Of a stretch of DNA of 32,617 bases, positions 7,911-16,524 are shown piece after piece. The translations under genes were made by a program, and so were the position numbers. Below the pieces are notes generated by a model. That model was not told the DNA's origin. It saw nothing but the letters and a program-made list of their open reading frames with translations, and ran no database searches. Numbering within the stretch: the first letter of the stretch is position 1; every line of letters begins with the position of its first letter. The stretch spans positions 1 to 32,617 of the forward strand of contig PMOE01000033.1 of NCBI GenBank assembly GCA_003161575.1, written 5' to 3'. The DNA comes from Acidimicrobiaceae bacterium. Lineage in GTDB: Bacteria > Actinomycetota > Acidimicrobiia > Acidimicrobiales > RAAP-2.

Positions 7911-8819
7911 TCACCTGCGTTGCCCCATCTGGTCTCTCCACGGGGTCATATCGAGCAACGGGTAGCGCGCCGCGACGCCGGCCAGGGTCTCTTCGGTCCA
8001 GTAGCGGTGCCCGGGTTCGGGAAATCCCAGCATGGTGAGTTGGCGCACGGTGGCTCGCTTCATGAACCGATTCCACGCGAGTCCTTCGGCGGCGGCTGGC
8101 CACGACTGGTAGCCGAGCCAATCGGCGCCCAAGGGCTTGTAGGCGACGTGTAACAAATACCTTGCGGCCTCCTTGGCCGTAAGTCTCGTGCCGCGGTGAT
8201 AGACGTCGGGTCGGTAGACGAGAACCGAACCGGCGGGACCCGAGGCGGGTTCTTCGGCGGCGTAGAGGTCGGCGTACTCGTCGAGCGCCAGATAGGTGCG
8301 CTCCACTGGAATGTCTTGTGTGAGCGGACGCGATACGATCCTGGTGGCGGCGGTCTCCGCTGTAACGTCGCTCAGGTAGATGAACATCTCGATCTGCTGG
8401 TACCCAGGGTCGCTTCTCGGAACCACGAGGGTGTGGTTGGCGTAGTCAGCGTGGAGAAGCTGCTCGTAGTCGGGAGCCCCGTTCGAATACTTGGCGCTGA
8501 CCATCCCCTGGTAGAGGCGAATATCGGCGGTACCCAAGAAGCGTTCGGCCAGGTCGATGATGGCGTCGTGAAGGACCAGGTGGTTGAGGGCCGCGCTTGC
8601 AAAAGGGAATCTGGGCAGCACGGCGTCGGACGCCGTGCGGAAGGGCAGATTGCGCTCGGGGTCCTTGTCCTCGGCGAACTCCTGGGCAGTCGGGAAGAGG
8701 TCGGGCAGGTCCTGTTGTGCGGCCGCCAGGTCGTCTGGGGGAATGACCCCATCCACCACACACCAGCCGACGGTGTCCCAAAGGTCCTTGAGTTCGTCAC
8801 CGACAACGGTCTGATCCAT
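7911..8819 (-). CDS. Phytanoyl-CoA dioxygenase (PhyH) family protein
   Basis: 302-aa member of the Fe(II)/2-oxoglutarate-dependent PhyH family. The metal triad is readable: His123 and Asp125 in LLHADYANHT, and His208 in DVYHRGT. Arg220 (AARYLLH) is the likely 2-oxoglutarate carboxylate ligand. Such enzymes hydroxylate small molecules or acyl-CoAs; the substrate here is unknown. The ATG at 8819 is only 7 nt downstream of a TACAAC -10-like hexamer, and there is no ribosome site, suggesting a leaderless or near-leaderless transcript. The alpha-glucosidase gene follows 136 bp downstream on the same strand, possibly in one transcript, though the functional link is unclear. Confidence 0.85.
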   Translation of the reverse strand: MDQTVVGDELKDLWDTVGWCVVDGVIPPDDLAAAQQDLPDLFPTAQEFAEDKDPERNLPFRTASDAVLPRFPFASAALNHLVLHDAIIDLAERFLGTADIRLYQGMVSAKYSNGAPDYEQLLHADYANHTLVVPRSDPGYQQIEMFIYLSDVTAETAATRIVSRPLTQDIPVERTYLALDEYADLYAAEEPASGPAGSVLVYRPDVYHRGTRLTAKEAARYLLHVAYKPLGADWLGYQSWPAAAEGLAWNRFMKRATVRQLTMLGFPEPGHRYWTEETLAGVAARYPLLDMTPWRDQMGQRR

Positions 8820-8826
8820 CCGGCCG

Positions 8827-8856
8827 GTTGTAGCGCACCCCGATCATATTTCGCAA
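8827..8856 (-). promoter_or_regulatory. Promoter of the PhyH-like gene
   Basis: On the minus strand TTGCGA (8851-8856) and TACAAC (8827-8832) are separated by 18 bp, each matching 4 of 6 consensus bases. The ATG at 8819 begins 7 nt after the -10, so the transcript would start at or next to the start codon. The last base of the -10 is C instead of the usually conserved T. Confidence 0.4.
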
Positions 8857-8913
8857 TGTCCATGGCCGTCGCTTGTTCACACCCGTCGAAGGATCGGGGC
8901 CCCGAGCGACCGC

Positions 8914-10497
8914 CTATCCAGTCGGCAACGCCTTGAATGGCGCCACGGACACCCAGCACACCACCTGGGGAATGTGGTTGAGCGGGAGTTTGCACTGGGT
9001 CGAGGTCGGCGAATTCACGTGCAGCCGGACCACCTGGAATTCCGTTGGGCCGTAGAACTTCTTTGGCCCGAAGCTCAGTATCGGGGAGTAGCCCCCCGGG
9101 AAGTTCGAAATCTTGGACATGGCCTGGACGAAGGTGCGCCGATTCAAATTCCTGCCGGCCGCGGTGGCCGCGGCGGCAAAGAGGCGGATCTCCTGGCACC
9201 AACCTTGGACCGGCCCCTGCTCTTCGAGGTAATAGGTCTGGTTGCCCTTGGGGACCTGGGGATAGGCCCTGTGCCAGGTGGCAAAGCAGCTGCGCACGCT
9301 CGGGTCGTACCCCCCTTCTGCTTGTGGCCGTGAGTCGTCGACCCCGCCCAGGGTCTCGGTGGTCACGCCCTCTTGGCTATTGAGCGCCTTGGTGTAGGGG
9401 ACCGGGATGAGGCCCAACGCGGACTCGATCGACGACTCGTAGTCGGACAGCAAGAGCTTGGGGAAGTACTGCTGCTGGGTCTGGGCCTGGAGGACCGGGA
9501 AGAAGACGTTGAAGGGTATGAGGGGGATGACCGAGTTAACGCCGGCGGAGCGTAGTTTCTGGACGACGAGCGGAGCTTCGGTGTTGGTTGTCGCGGTCTC
9601 AGCAGGGTCAGCGGCAATCGTTTCGACAACAGGCGTCACGCCAGCCCGCTCGAGGTCGGGCAAGAGGTACTGGTTGAGCGCCAGCTGATCGCTCGCCCGG
9701 TCGCCGGCGATCACTCCCACCGTTCGGTTGTTCCCGAGCAGCCCCGAACTCAGTCCCCAGTTGACGGTGGCCTGCAGGATCGCTGCATCATCGGGTCCCG
9801 TCCACCACAGATACGGCGCGCCCTTCTGGGTCCAGTTGCTCACTGTGCTCCATTGCCCGATGAACGGGGTGTGCCCTTCTTGGGTCACGCACAACTGGTT
9901 GTCACCTGACCAGTCCCCGACTCCGTCGAGCACCGCGAACGCCGCCGGGCTCCCCTCGGTCCAGTCCTTGCAGAGCGCCCGCATGTCGGCCTCGTTTGTC
10001 GGGTCAAAGCGCGAGATGATGGGGTTGATCTTGCGGCCGTTGATGCCACCTTTGTCGTTGATCACCTTGACAAAGAGCTTGATCGCCTCGACCTGTTCGC
10101 TGTATTCGACGTCGCCCTCGAAACCGAGCTGGGAAGCGAGCTGCTCGAGGTTGACCACTGGGAAAACGACATCGATCCGGGTTGCGGTCACTCCCCGGGT
10201 GCTGGTGCTCGCCTGATCCACCGACGTGGCGGCCCGGAAGGCTGCGGTCGCCATCGGTGGCGCCGCGCTGGCTGCGAAAGGCGTAGCCGGTTGCCCGGAC
10301 AGGCCCGGTGATGGGCCCGGGGAGTCCGCCGTCGAGGCTGGGGCGGCGACTGCGAGGGCGGCCGCGCTGTTCAGCACGGCCACTGCCAGGCCGATGGCCA
10401 GAAGCGGCACATGACGGTACCGGTGTCCAGTCTCGGGGGCGGGGCGGGGCGAGGGCTTCGACGATGCTCGGGCACTCCCGATCCTGTGGGACTTCAC
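8914..10497 (-). CDS. ABC-type branched-chain amino acid-like substrate-binding protein (orphan)
   Basis: 527-aa secreted or membrane-anchored protein of the periplasmic-binding type 1 (Leu/Ile/Val-binding, Peripla_BP_6) fold. Residues 1-29 are basic and Pro/Ser-rich, and 30-52 are hydrophobic (PLLAIGLAVAVLNSAAALAV). An Ala/Pro/Ser-rich linker runs to about residue 110 and the binding domain fills the rest (VEAIKLFVKVINDKGGINGRKI, ITG-like GDWSGDNQ, LQKLRSAGV-like VVQKLRSAGVN). There is no lipobox Cys, so it is either a cleaved or an N-terminally anchored form. No permease or ATPase gene is adjacent. I chose the GTG at 10497, with a G-rich GGGGGGGAGA just upstream; the open frame continues to 10725 in Gly/Arg-rich shadow sequence. 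Longer than usual relatives (about 400 aa) because of the N-terminal extension and linker. Confidence 0.8.
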   Translation of the reverse strand: MKSHRIGSARASSKPSPRPAPETGHRYRHVPLLAIGLAVAVLNSAAALAVAAPASTADSPGPSPGLSGQPATPFAASAAPPMATAAFRAATSVDQASTSTRGVTATRIDVVFPVVNLEQLASQLGFEGDVEYSEQVEAIKLFVKVINDKGGINGRKINPIISRFDPTNEADMRALCKDWTEGSPAAFAVLDGVGDWSGDNQLCVTQEGHTPFIGQWSTVSNWTQKGAPYLWWTGPDDAAILQATVNWGLSSGLLGNNRTVGVIAGDRASDQLALNQYLLPDLERAGVTPVVETIAADPAETATTNTEAPLVVQKLRSAGVNSVIPLIPFNVFFPVLQAQTQQQYFPKLLLSDYESSIESALGLIPVPYTKALNSQEGVTTETLGGVDDSRPQAEGGYDPSVRSCFATWHRAYPQVPKGNQTYYLEEQGPVQGWCQEIRLFAAAATAAGRNLNRRTFVQAMSKISNFPGGYSPILSFGPKKFYGPTEFQVVRLHVNSPTSTQCKLPLNHIPQVVCWVSVAPFKALPTG

Positions 10498-10934
10498 CGA
10501 TCTCCCCCCCGCCTGCTGTCGATCCGGGCCCGACCCTTGCACCCCACCAACGTTTTCGCCAGAGCCAACGCCCAACTCGCCCGAACCGCCCAAAAACCCG
10601 TCCCGGGGGGTGCCCGGGCGCCGTCGTCCACCCGCTGCACTCTGCGACGTCACCGTCGACACCCAGCTAGACCCCGGTGCGCAGTGGGCAAGATCTTCCC
10701 TTCTAGTGGCGTCGGAGTGATGCACGTTCGCACCAGGGAGCCCGACACCCGTGCCGTCGAGTTCGGTGCCGCACCAGGTGTCGCGCCGAGCTCCCGACCC
10801 GGTGTGAACTGGTTGGGCGCTGAGGCTACACGGATCATGGTTTTGGGCGTCTGGACGCGGCGTTGATGAACTGTTGACGCGTTCGGGGCCAGCGGCAATC
10901 TCTTGTTGAGAGAACCCGGATCATCATCGGACCC
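10498..10934. other. Divergent intergenic region upstream of the kdp locus
   Basis: 437 bp separating the leftward substrate-binding protein gene from the rightward kdp cluster. The left third is a G-rich tract that looks like low-complexity sequence and supplies the ribosome site for the leftward gene. The right end holds a candidate KdpE site and a small hairpin (TCTCT/AGAGA, 10899-10913). I see no riboswitch-like fold and no supported gene. Confidence 0.4.
10863..10901 (+). promoter_or_regulatory. Candidate kdp promoter with 11-bp-spaced TTGA direct repeat
   Basis: TTGATG at 10863 and TTGACG at 10874 are direct repeats exactly 11 bp apart. This is the spacing used by OmpR-family regulators such as KdpE (E. 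coli site TTTATA-N5-TTTACA). The second copy can also act as a -35, followed after 16 bp by a poor -10 (CAATCT, 10896-10901). The kdp microprotein starts at 10935. This rests on a short pattern and is tentative. Confidence 0.35.
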
Positions 10935-11018
10935 ATGGCTGACTTCCTCGCAGTGCTCGGGACCGTCGCTTTCGCCGCGGCCATGCTCGGGCTCATCTGG
11001 GCGCTGGACCGGGTATGA
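10935..11018 (+). CDS. 27-aa single-TM microprotein upstream of kdpF
   Basis: Reads MADFLAVLGTVAFAAAM then LGLIWALDRV: 27 residues with one transmembrane helix (about 4-24) and an Asp-Arg end. Its TGA shares the ATGA at 11015-11018 with the kdpF start, so translation of the two is coupled. The overlap, hydrophobicity and G/C third positions argue that it is real. It is not KdpF itself, which follows and has the family's PEWF end. A role as an accessory membrane peptide of the Kdp complex is inferred from position only. The upstream ribosome site is weak (GGAcCC). Confidence 0.65.
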   Translation: MADFLAVLGTVAFAAAMLGLIWALDRV

Positions 11019-11104
11019 CCGACGTCCAGGGCATCTTGCTCGCCATTTCGGTCATCGTGTTCATCTATCTCGGTGTGGCGATGTTCAAGCCAGAGTGGTT
11101 CTAG
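11015..11104 (+). CDS. kdpF: KdpF, small subunit of the potassium-transporting ATPase
   Basis: 29-aa one-helix membrane protein (MTDVQGILLAISVIVFIYL ... AMFKPEWF). The YLGVAMFKPEWF end is the recognisable KdpF signature (YLxxAxxxPExF). KdpF stabilises the KdpFABC complex in the membrane, lying between KdpA and KdpB. Start ATG overlaps the microprotein stop (ATGA), and its TAG is immediately followed by the kdpA GTG with no spacer, so all three are translationally coupled. Too short for routine gene callers. Confidence 0.85.
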   Translation: MTDVQGILLAISVIVFIYLGVAMFKPEWF

Positions 11105-12793
11105 GTGGGCTTCTTTTGGACCATCGTCGTCCTCGTCATCGCCCTCGGCATCTCGTGGCGGTACCTGGGCTCGTACATGGCCGCGGTCTTCGAGGGCCGC
11201 GTGCATTTCTTGGCATGGGCAGAACGCCCTGTCTACAAAGCGCTCGGCACCGATCCCGAGCAGGAGCAGACCTGGAAGCGCTATGCGGGGTCTCTCGTCA
11301 TCTTCTCTGCCGTCTCGATCCTGATCACCTACGTCATCCTGCGAGTGCAGGGGCACCTCTTCTTGAACCCCCAGCACCAGGTGTCCGTCGGCCCGGCCCT
11401 GTCGTGGAACACCGCCGCCTCGTTCGTCACCAACACCAACTGGCAGAACTACGGCGGCGAGTCGACGATGTCCTACTTCTCGCAAATGGGCGCCCTGACC
11501 GTCCAGCAGTTCGTGAGTCCCGCCGTGGGTATTGCAGTCGCCATCGCGCTTGTGCGGGGATTTTCCCGCCGTAAGTCGGCGACCATCGGCAACTTCTGGG
11601 TGGACATCACCCGGTGCATGCTCTACATCCTGCTTCCGGCGGCGTTCCTCGCCGGGATCATCTTCGTCGGCCAGGGGGCCGTGCAGACCCTCGCCGGGAC
11701 GGTCACCGTTCACGACTCGTTGAACGGGGTGACCCAAACCATCCCGCGGGGCCCGGTCGGCTTCATGGAGGCGATCAAGCAGCTCGGGACCAATGGTGGC
11801 GGGTTCATGAACGTCAACTCAGCGCACCCGTTCGAGAACCCGACCGGCTTCACCAACTGGCTATCGATCTTCTTGCTGCTGGTGATCCCGTTCGCCCTCA
11901 CTTACACCTTCGGAAAAATGGTGGGGAGCATCCGCCACGGAGCGGCCCTGCTGGCGGCCATGGTGATCATCTTCGGGGTCTGGGTGGGGTTCTCCAGCTA
12001 TGCCGAGCACCAGGGCAACCCGGCGGTCGCCGTGGCCGGGATCCACCAGACGACGGGCAACACCGAAGGCAAGGAGGTCCGCTTCGGCGACACCAGCTCG
12101 GCGTTGTTCGGGGTGTCCTCGACGAACACATCGACCGGCTCGGCCGACGCCTCCTACGACTCGTTCACCCCGATCGGTGGTTTCGGGCTGCTGACCGGGA
12201 TGATGCTCGGGGAGGTGACCCCGGGCGGTACCGGGAGCGGGCTCTACACGATCTTGATCTATGCCGTGATCGCCGTGTTCATCGGTGGGTTGATGATCGG
12301 GCGAACACCCGAGTACCTGGGCAAGAAGATTCAGGCCAAGGAGGTGAAGCTGGCCGGATTGGGGGCGCTCGTGATGCCCATGATCGTCTTGATCCTTACG
12401 GCGATAGCGGTCTCGATCCATGCGGGGAGAGCTGGGCCACTGAATGCGGGGCCGCACGGGTTCACCGAGATCCTCTACGGCCTCACCTCGCAGGGGAACA
12501 ACAACGGATCGGCCTTTGGCGGGTTGACCGGCAACACCACCTTTTACAACGTGGTCGGTGGGATCGACATGCTCATCGGCCGCTTCGCCATCATGATCCC
12601 CGCCCTCGCTTTGGCTGGCTCCCTCGCCGCCAAGGGCGTCGTCCCCGAGTCGCTCGGCACGTTCCGAACCGATAACGGCATGTTCGTCGGGCTCGTGATC
12701 GGCGTGATCATCATCATCGGTGGCCTGACCTTCTTCCCCGCCATCTCGCTCGGCCCGATCGTTGAGCAGTTGAGCCACGGGAAGTTCTTCTAA
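11105..12793 (+). CDS. kdpA: KdpA, potassium-binding and channel subunit
   Basis: 562-aa polytopic membrane protein, normal KdpA length (E. coli 557). KdpA is a member of the superfamily of K+ transporters and carries the selectivity filter. It takes K+ from outside and passes it through the intersubunit tunnel to KdpB. Typical segments are visible: [50 protein letters not shown] and [14 protein letters not shown]. The filter loops with TNGGG and NNGSAFGG are intact. GTG start directly abuts the kdpF stop, and the TAA overlaps the kdpB ATG (TAATG), so subunit synthesis is coupled. Confidence 0.95.
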   Translation: MGFFWTIVVLVIALGISWRYLGSYMAAVFEGRVHFLAWAERPVYKALGTDPEQEQTWKRYAGSLVIFSAVSILITYVILRVQGHLFLNPQHQVSVGPALSWNTAASFVTNTNWQNYGGESTMSYFSQMGALTVQQFVSPAVGIAVAIALVRGFSRRKSATIGNFWVDITRCMLYILLPAAFLAGIIFVGQGAVQTLAGTVTVHDSLNGVTQTIPRGPVGFMEAIKQLGTNGGGFMNVNSAHPFENPTGFTNWLSIFLLLVIPFALTYTFGKMVGSIRHGAALLAAMVIIFGVWVGFSSYAEHQGNPAVAVAGIHQTTGNTEGKEVRFGDTSSALFGVSSTNTSTGSADASYDSFTPIGGFGLLTGMMLGEVTPGGTGSGLYTILIYAVIAVFIGGLMIGRTPEYLGKKIQAKEVKLAGLGALVMPMIVLILTAIAVSIHAGRAGPLNAGPHGFTEILYGLTSQGNNNGSAFGGLTGNTTFYNVVGGIDMLIGRFAIMIPALALAGSLAAKGVVPESLGTFRTDNGMFVGLVIGVIIIIGGLTFFPAISLGPIVEQLSHGKFF

Positions 12794-14910
12794 TGGAGAC
12801 CCCTGAAATGGACAACACCGAAATGGGCGGGTCGCCCCGTGGCGCTGCCACCGCGGTCGCCACCAACGCCCCGACCGAGCCGACGATTGCCCACGGGGTG
12901 GCGGAGGCCCGCAGCCTGTTCGACCGCGAGATCCTCGGCCAGGCCCTCGGGGGTTCGTTCAAGAAGTTCGACCCGCGGGTCCAGATCAAGAACCCAGTCA
13001 TGTTCGTGGTGCTCATCGGTTCGGTGATCACCCTCATCGAGGCGATCAAGCACCCCGACACCTTCAACTGGTCCATCACCATCTGGCTCTTTCTCACGGT
13101 GCTCTTCGCCAACTTCGCCGAGGCGATGGCCGAGGGACGGGGGAAGGCCCAGGCCGACACCCTGCGCAAAATGCGCTCGGAGACCGAAGCACGCAAGCTC
13201 GGAGCAGACGGAACAGAGATCAAGGTGGCGGCGGCCGAGCTGGTCAGAGGCGACCTGGTGGTCTGTGAGGCGGGCGACCTCATCCCGTCGGACGGCGAGA
13301 TCGTCGAAGGGGTGGCCTCGGTCGACGAGTCGGCGATCACCGGAGAGTCCGCCCCGGTCATCCGCGAATCCGGAGGTGACCGATCGGCCGTGACCGGCGG
13401 CACCAAGGTGCTCTCAGACCGCATCGTGGTGCGGATCACCGCCGAGCCCGGCCACACCTTCCTCGACCGCATGATCACCCTGGTCGAGGGGGCCAACCGC
13501 CAGAAGACACCCAACGAGATCGCCCTTACCATCCTGCTCGCCGTGCTCACCATCGTCTTTCTGCCGGTGGTGGTGGCCCTCCAGCCCTTCGGGGTCTACG
13601 CGGGGGCGACGGTGTCCGTGGTGATCCTGGTCGCGTTGCTCGTGTGCCTGATCCCGACCACCATCGGGGCGCTCCTTTCGGCGATCGGTATCGCCGGGAT
13701 GGACCGACTGGTGCAAAAGAACGTGCTGGCCATGAGCGGCCGGGCCGTCGAGGCGGCCGGCGACGTCCAGACCCTGTTGCTCGACAAGACCGGCACGATC
13801 ACGCTGGGGAACCGGCAGGCGTCGGGCTTTTTCCCCGTCGATGGCCACACCGAAGAGGAGGTGGCCGACGCGGCGCAGCTGGCGTCGCTGGCCGACGAGA
13901 CTCCCGAGGGCCGATCGATCGTGGTGCTGGCCAAGGAGCGGTTCGGCATCCGCGAGCGCGAGCTGAGCGTGGAGCACACCTTCGTGCCCTTTACCGCCAC
14001 CACCCGCATGTCGGGGCTCGACGTCGACGGCCGCCAGATCCGCAAGGGCGCGGCCGAATCCGTCAAGACGTGGGCGGCCGAGCAGGGGGGCAGCGCGCCC
14101 CCCGACCTCGACGAGACCGTCGACCGGATCGCCCGGGCCGGCTCGACCCCCCTCGTGGTGGCCGAGGGTCCAGTGATCCTCGGCGTCATCGAGCTGAAAG
14201 ACGTCGTGAAGCAAGGCATCCAGGAGCGCTTCGCCGAGATGCGGTCCATGGGGATCCGCACGGTGATGATCACCGGGGACAACCCGTTGACTGCCGCGGC
14301 GATCGCCCAAGAGGCAGGCGTCGACGACTACCTGGCCGAGGCGACGCCTGAGACGAAGATGGAGCTCATCAAGGCCGAGCAGGAGGGCGGAAAGCTCGTG
14401 GCCATGACCGGGGACGGGACGAACGACGCCCCGGCCTTGGCCCAGGCCGATGTCGGGGTGGCCATGAACACGGGGACCACGGCGGCCAAAGAAGCCGGCA
14501 ACATGGTGGACCTCGACTCGAATCCGACCAAGCTCATCGACGTCGTCGAAATCGGCAAGCAGTTACTGATCACCCGGGGCTCGCTGACCACGTTCTCGAT
14601 CGCCAACGACGTGGCCAAGTACTTCGCCATCATCCCGGCGCTGTTTGTCGCCACCTACCCGCAGCTCAACGCCCTCAACGTCATGAAGCTGCACAGCCCC
14701 GAGAGTGCCGTGCTCTCGGCGGTCATCTTCAACGCCCTGGTCATCGTGGCCTTGATCCCGCTGGCCCTGCGTGGGGTGAAATTCCGCCCGACCAGCTCGG
14801 CGGCCATTCTGCGCCGCAACGTCTGGATCTATGGCGTGGGCGGCATCATCGTCCCGTTCATCTTCATCAAGCTGATCGACCTCGTCCTCACCGCACTCCA
14901 CGCCTACTGA
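12793..14910 (+). CDS. kdpB: KdpB, P-type ATPase subunit
   Basis: 705-aa catalytic subunit of the K+-importing P-type ATPase, slightly longer than E. coli KdpB (682) because of a polar N-terminal tail. Motifs in order: T183-G-E-S186 (actuator loop), D331-KTGT (phosphorylated Asp), an MITGDNPLT hinge segment, and M538-TGDGTNDAP with Asp541 and Asp545. Transmembrane helices lie around residues 70-115, 235-295 and in the C-terminal 120. All catalytic residues are present. Ser/Thr phospho-inhibition known for the E. coli enzyme acts at the TGES serine, which is also here (Ser186). Start ATG overlaps the kdpA stop. Confidence 0.95.
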   Translation: METPEMDNTEMGGSPRGAATAVATNAPTEPTIAHGVAEARSLFDREILGQALGGSFKKFDPRVQIKNPVMFVVLIGSVITLIEAIKHPDTFNWSITIWLFLTVLFANFAEAMAEGRGKAQADTLRKMRSETEARKLGADGTEIKVAAAELVRGDLVVCEAGDLIPSDGEIVEGVASVDESAITGESAPVIRESGGDRSAVTGGTKVLSDRIVVRITAEPGHTFLDRMITLVEGANRQKTPNEIALTILLAVLTIVFLPVVVALQPFGVYAGATVSVVILVALLVCLIPTTIGALLSAIGIAGMDRLVQKNVLAMSGRAVEAAGDVQTLLLDKTGTITLGNRQASGFFPVDGHTEEEVADAAQLASLADETPEGRSIVVLAKERFGIRERELSVEHTFVPFTATTRMSGLDVDGRQIRKGAAESVKTWAAEQGGSAPPDLDETVDRIARAGSTPLVVAEGPVILGVIELKDVVKQGIQERFAEMRSMGIRTVMITGDNPLTAAAIAQEAGVDDYLAEATPETKMELIKAEQEGGKLVAMTGDGTNDAPALAQADVGVAMNTGTTAAKEAGNMVDLDSNPTKLIDVVEIGKQLLITRGSLTTFSIANDVAKYFAIIPALFVATYPQLNALNVMKLHSPESAVLSAVIFNALVIVALIPLALRGVKFRPTSSAAILRRNVWIYGVGGIIVPFIFIKLIDLVLTALHAY

Positions 14911-14923
14911 TGGAGGTCCTCTG

Positions 14924-15526
14924 ATGCTCGCCCACGTCCGCCGCTCGGTCATCTTGGCGGTCATCGTCTTGGTGTTCTTCGGGTTCGTTTACCCCCTCGT
15001 CGGCACCGGTGTGGCCCAACTGCTCTTCAAACACCAGGCCAACGGCTCGATCACCGCGAACGGCTCGACCTTGATCGGGCAGAACTGGACCAGTCCGAAG
15101 TTCTTCCACGGCCGACCCGACGATGCCGGTCCGTATGCGGCCAATCCGAAGGCCACCCCGCCGGCGTCGGGTGGCGACAATCCACTGGTGGCGAACGGCG
15201 TGAGCGGAGAGTCCTCCGCCACCAGCCTCGGGCCCCGTTCAAAGGTCCTGCTGGCCAACACCCGCCAGTTGGTGGCCTACTGGCACCGGCTGGGGGTCAA
15301 TCCCACCCCGGATCTGGTGACCACTTCAGGGAGCGGGCTCGACCCCGACATCGCCCCTCAGGACGCCTACGTGCAGATCCCGATGGTCTCGCAGGCCACC
15401 GGCATCGCCCCCCCCCGGCTCCGCAGCCTGATCGCCAGCCAGGTCCACCCCGCCCAGCTTGGGTTCCTCGGCTCGGACTACGTCGTCGTGCTGCAGCTGA
15501 ACGAGGCGCTGGCCCGCCTGCGGTGA
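14924..15526 (+). CDS. kdpC: KdpC subunit
   Basis: 200-aa protein with one N-terminal transmembrane helix (about residues 8-30, SVILAVIVLVFFGFVYPLVG) and a large extracytoplasmic domain. Recognisable KdpC segments are LIGQNWTSPKFFHGRP, SGSGLDPDIAPQDA, and VHPAQLGFLG near the C terminus. KdpC assembles with KdpA and KdpB and is thought to stabilise them and support nucleotide affinity. A strong ribosome site (TGGAGG) lies a few nt before the ATG, 13 bp after kdpB. The stop overlaps the start of the OB-fold gene. Confidence 0.93.
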   Translation: MLAHVRRSVILAVIVLVFFGFVYPLVGTGVAQLLFKHQANGSITANGSTLIGQNWTSPKFFHGRPDDAGPYAANPKATPPASGGDNPLVANGVSGESSATSLGPRSKVLLANTRQLVAYWHRLGVNPTPDLVTTSGSGLDPDIAPQDAYVQIPMVSQATGIAPPRLRSLIASQVHPAQLGFLGSDYVVVLQLNEALARLR

Positions 15527-15858
15527 CCAGCTGGATCCCCAGCGTCACCCAGGAGTGGGGGGGCCGTCCGGTGGCCCGGGTGCTCGCGGCGGCATCGCCC
15601 CGCCAGCGGGTGGTGCTCGCCGGCCGCATCAGCGAAGTCAGGGTCACGCAACGAAACGGTCCAGGGCTCGAAGCAGTGCTTGACGACGGCACCGCAAGCA
15701 TCACGTTACGCTGGCTCGGGCGGGACCACATTGCGGGCATCGAACCGGGAGCCTTCCTCCGCGCCGAGGGGACGGTGCTCGAAGAGCGGGGACGGCGGGT
15801 GGTGCTCAACCCGCTGTACCGCTTCGACCGACCGGCTGGCTACTGCTCCAACAGCTGA
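15523..15858 (+). CDS. Small OB-fold protein coupled to kdpC
   Basis: 111-aa protein of OB-fold type: RQRVVLAGRISEVRVTQ, LEAVLDDGTASITLRWLGR and GAFLRAEGTVLEERGRRVVL form the five-strand pattern of nucleic-acid-binding OB folds (tRNA-anticodon/RecG-like). The GTG start overlaps the kdpC stop (GTGA), so it is the last gene of the kdp operon. Its 3' end overlaps the kdpE 3' end by 19 bp in convergent orientation. In mycobacteria and streptomycetes, as I recall, a similar OB-fold protein sits beside the Trk potassium genes, so a link to potassium transport recurs. What it binds is unknown. Confidence 0.8.
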   Translation: MTSWIPSVTQEWGGRPVARVLAAASPRQRVVLAGRISEVRVTQRNGPGLEAVLDDGTASITLRWLGRDHIAGIEPGAFLRAEGTVLEERGRRVVLNPLYRFDRPAGYCSNS

Positions 15859-16514
15859 TAACCGATGCCCGGCTGGGTGTGCAACAGGTAGCCGGCGTCA
15901 CCGAGCTTCTTTCGCACACGGTGGGCGTAGACCCGCAGGTAGTGGGCCTCTTTGGCATACGAAGAACCCCAGACGTCCTTCAGAATCATCTGGTGGGTGC
16001 AGACCTTGCCGGCGTGGCGGGCGAGGTAGGACAGCAGATCGAACTCCCGACCGGTGAGGTCGAGCGGGCTGGCGTCGAGGCGGGCCATATGGTGGACCAG
16101 GTCGACCTCGATCCGGCCGACCGTGATCTCGGTGGCCTCGTTCGGCTCGGCCGCCTCCGTCCGCCGCAGCGCCACCCGCAGGCGGGCCTCGAGTTCGGCC
16201 ATCCCAAACGGCTTGGTCACATAGTCATCGGCCCCGCTGTCGAGGGCGGCAACCTTGCGGTCCTCTGATCCGGTGGCCGACAACACAATGATTGGGACCT
16301 GACTCCACGTTCGGATCCGCCGGCAGACTTCGATCCCGTCGAGGTCGGGTAGACCCAGGTCGAGTACCACGACGTCGGGAGTGGTCAGCGAAGCCTGGGT
16401 AATGCCGTCTTCGCCGCTACGGGCCACCACCACCTCGTGGCCGCGCGATCCGAGCCCGATTCGCAGGGCCCGGAGCAGCGCCGCGTCGTCGTCGATCAAA
16501 AGAATGCGTGCCAC
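15840..16514 (-). CDS. kdpE: KdpE-type response regulator
   Basis: 224-aa OmpR/PhoB-class regulator. The receiver domain (residues 1-115) has D9/D10, phospho-acceptor Asp52 in VVVLDLGLPD, Ser79 and Lys101 in TKPFG. The C-terminal winged helix (about 125-220) has LTGREFDLLSYLARHAGKVCT and YLRVYAHRVRKKLGD, both very close to KdpE. It should activate kdpFABC when phosphorylated. The GTG at 16514 is 10 bp downstream of the sensor-kinase stop, with GGCGG upstream; the longer open frame to 16619 is shadow of the kinase gene. It is convergent with the OB-fold gene. Confidence 0.9.
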   Translation of the reverse strand: MARILLIDDDAALLRALRIGLGSRGHEVVVARSGEDGITQASLTTPDVVVLDLGLPDLDGIEVCRRIRTWSQVPIIVLSATGSEDRKVAALDSGADDYVTKPFGMAELEARLRVALRRTEAAEPNEATEITVGRIEVDLVHHMARLDASPLDLTGREFDLLSYLARHAGKVCTHQMILKDVWGSSYAKEAHYLRVYAHRVRKKLGDAGYLLHTQPGIGYQLLEQ

Positions 16515-16524
16515 CGGGTCCGCC

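Noticed and set aside
10498-10934. c-di-AMP riboswitch in front of the kdp cluster
   Set aside because: I could not see the conserved ydaO-type core or a stable expression platform here.
11614-12778. Long frames inside kdpA on both strands (353 and 305 aa)
   Set aside because: Arg/Gly/His-rich shadows produced by G/C third positions of kdpA.
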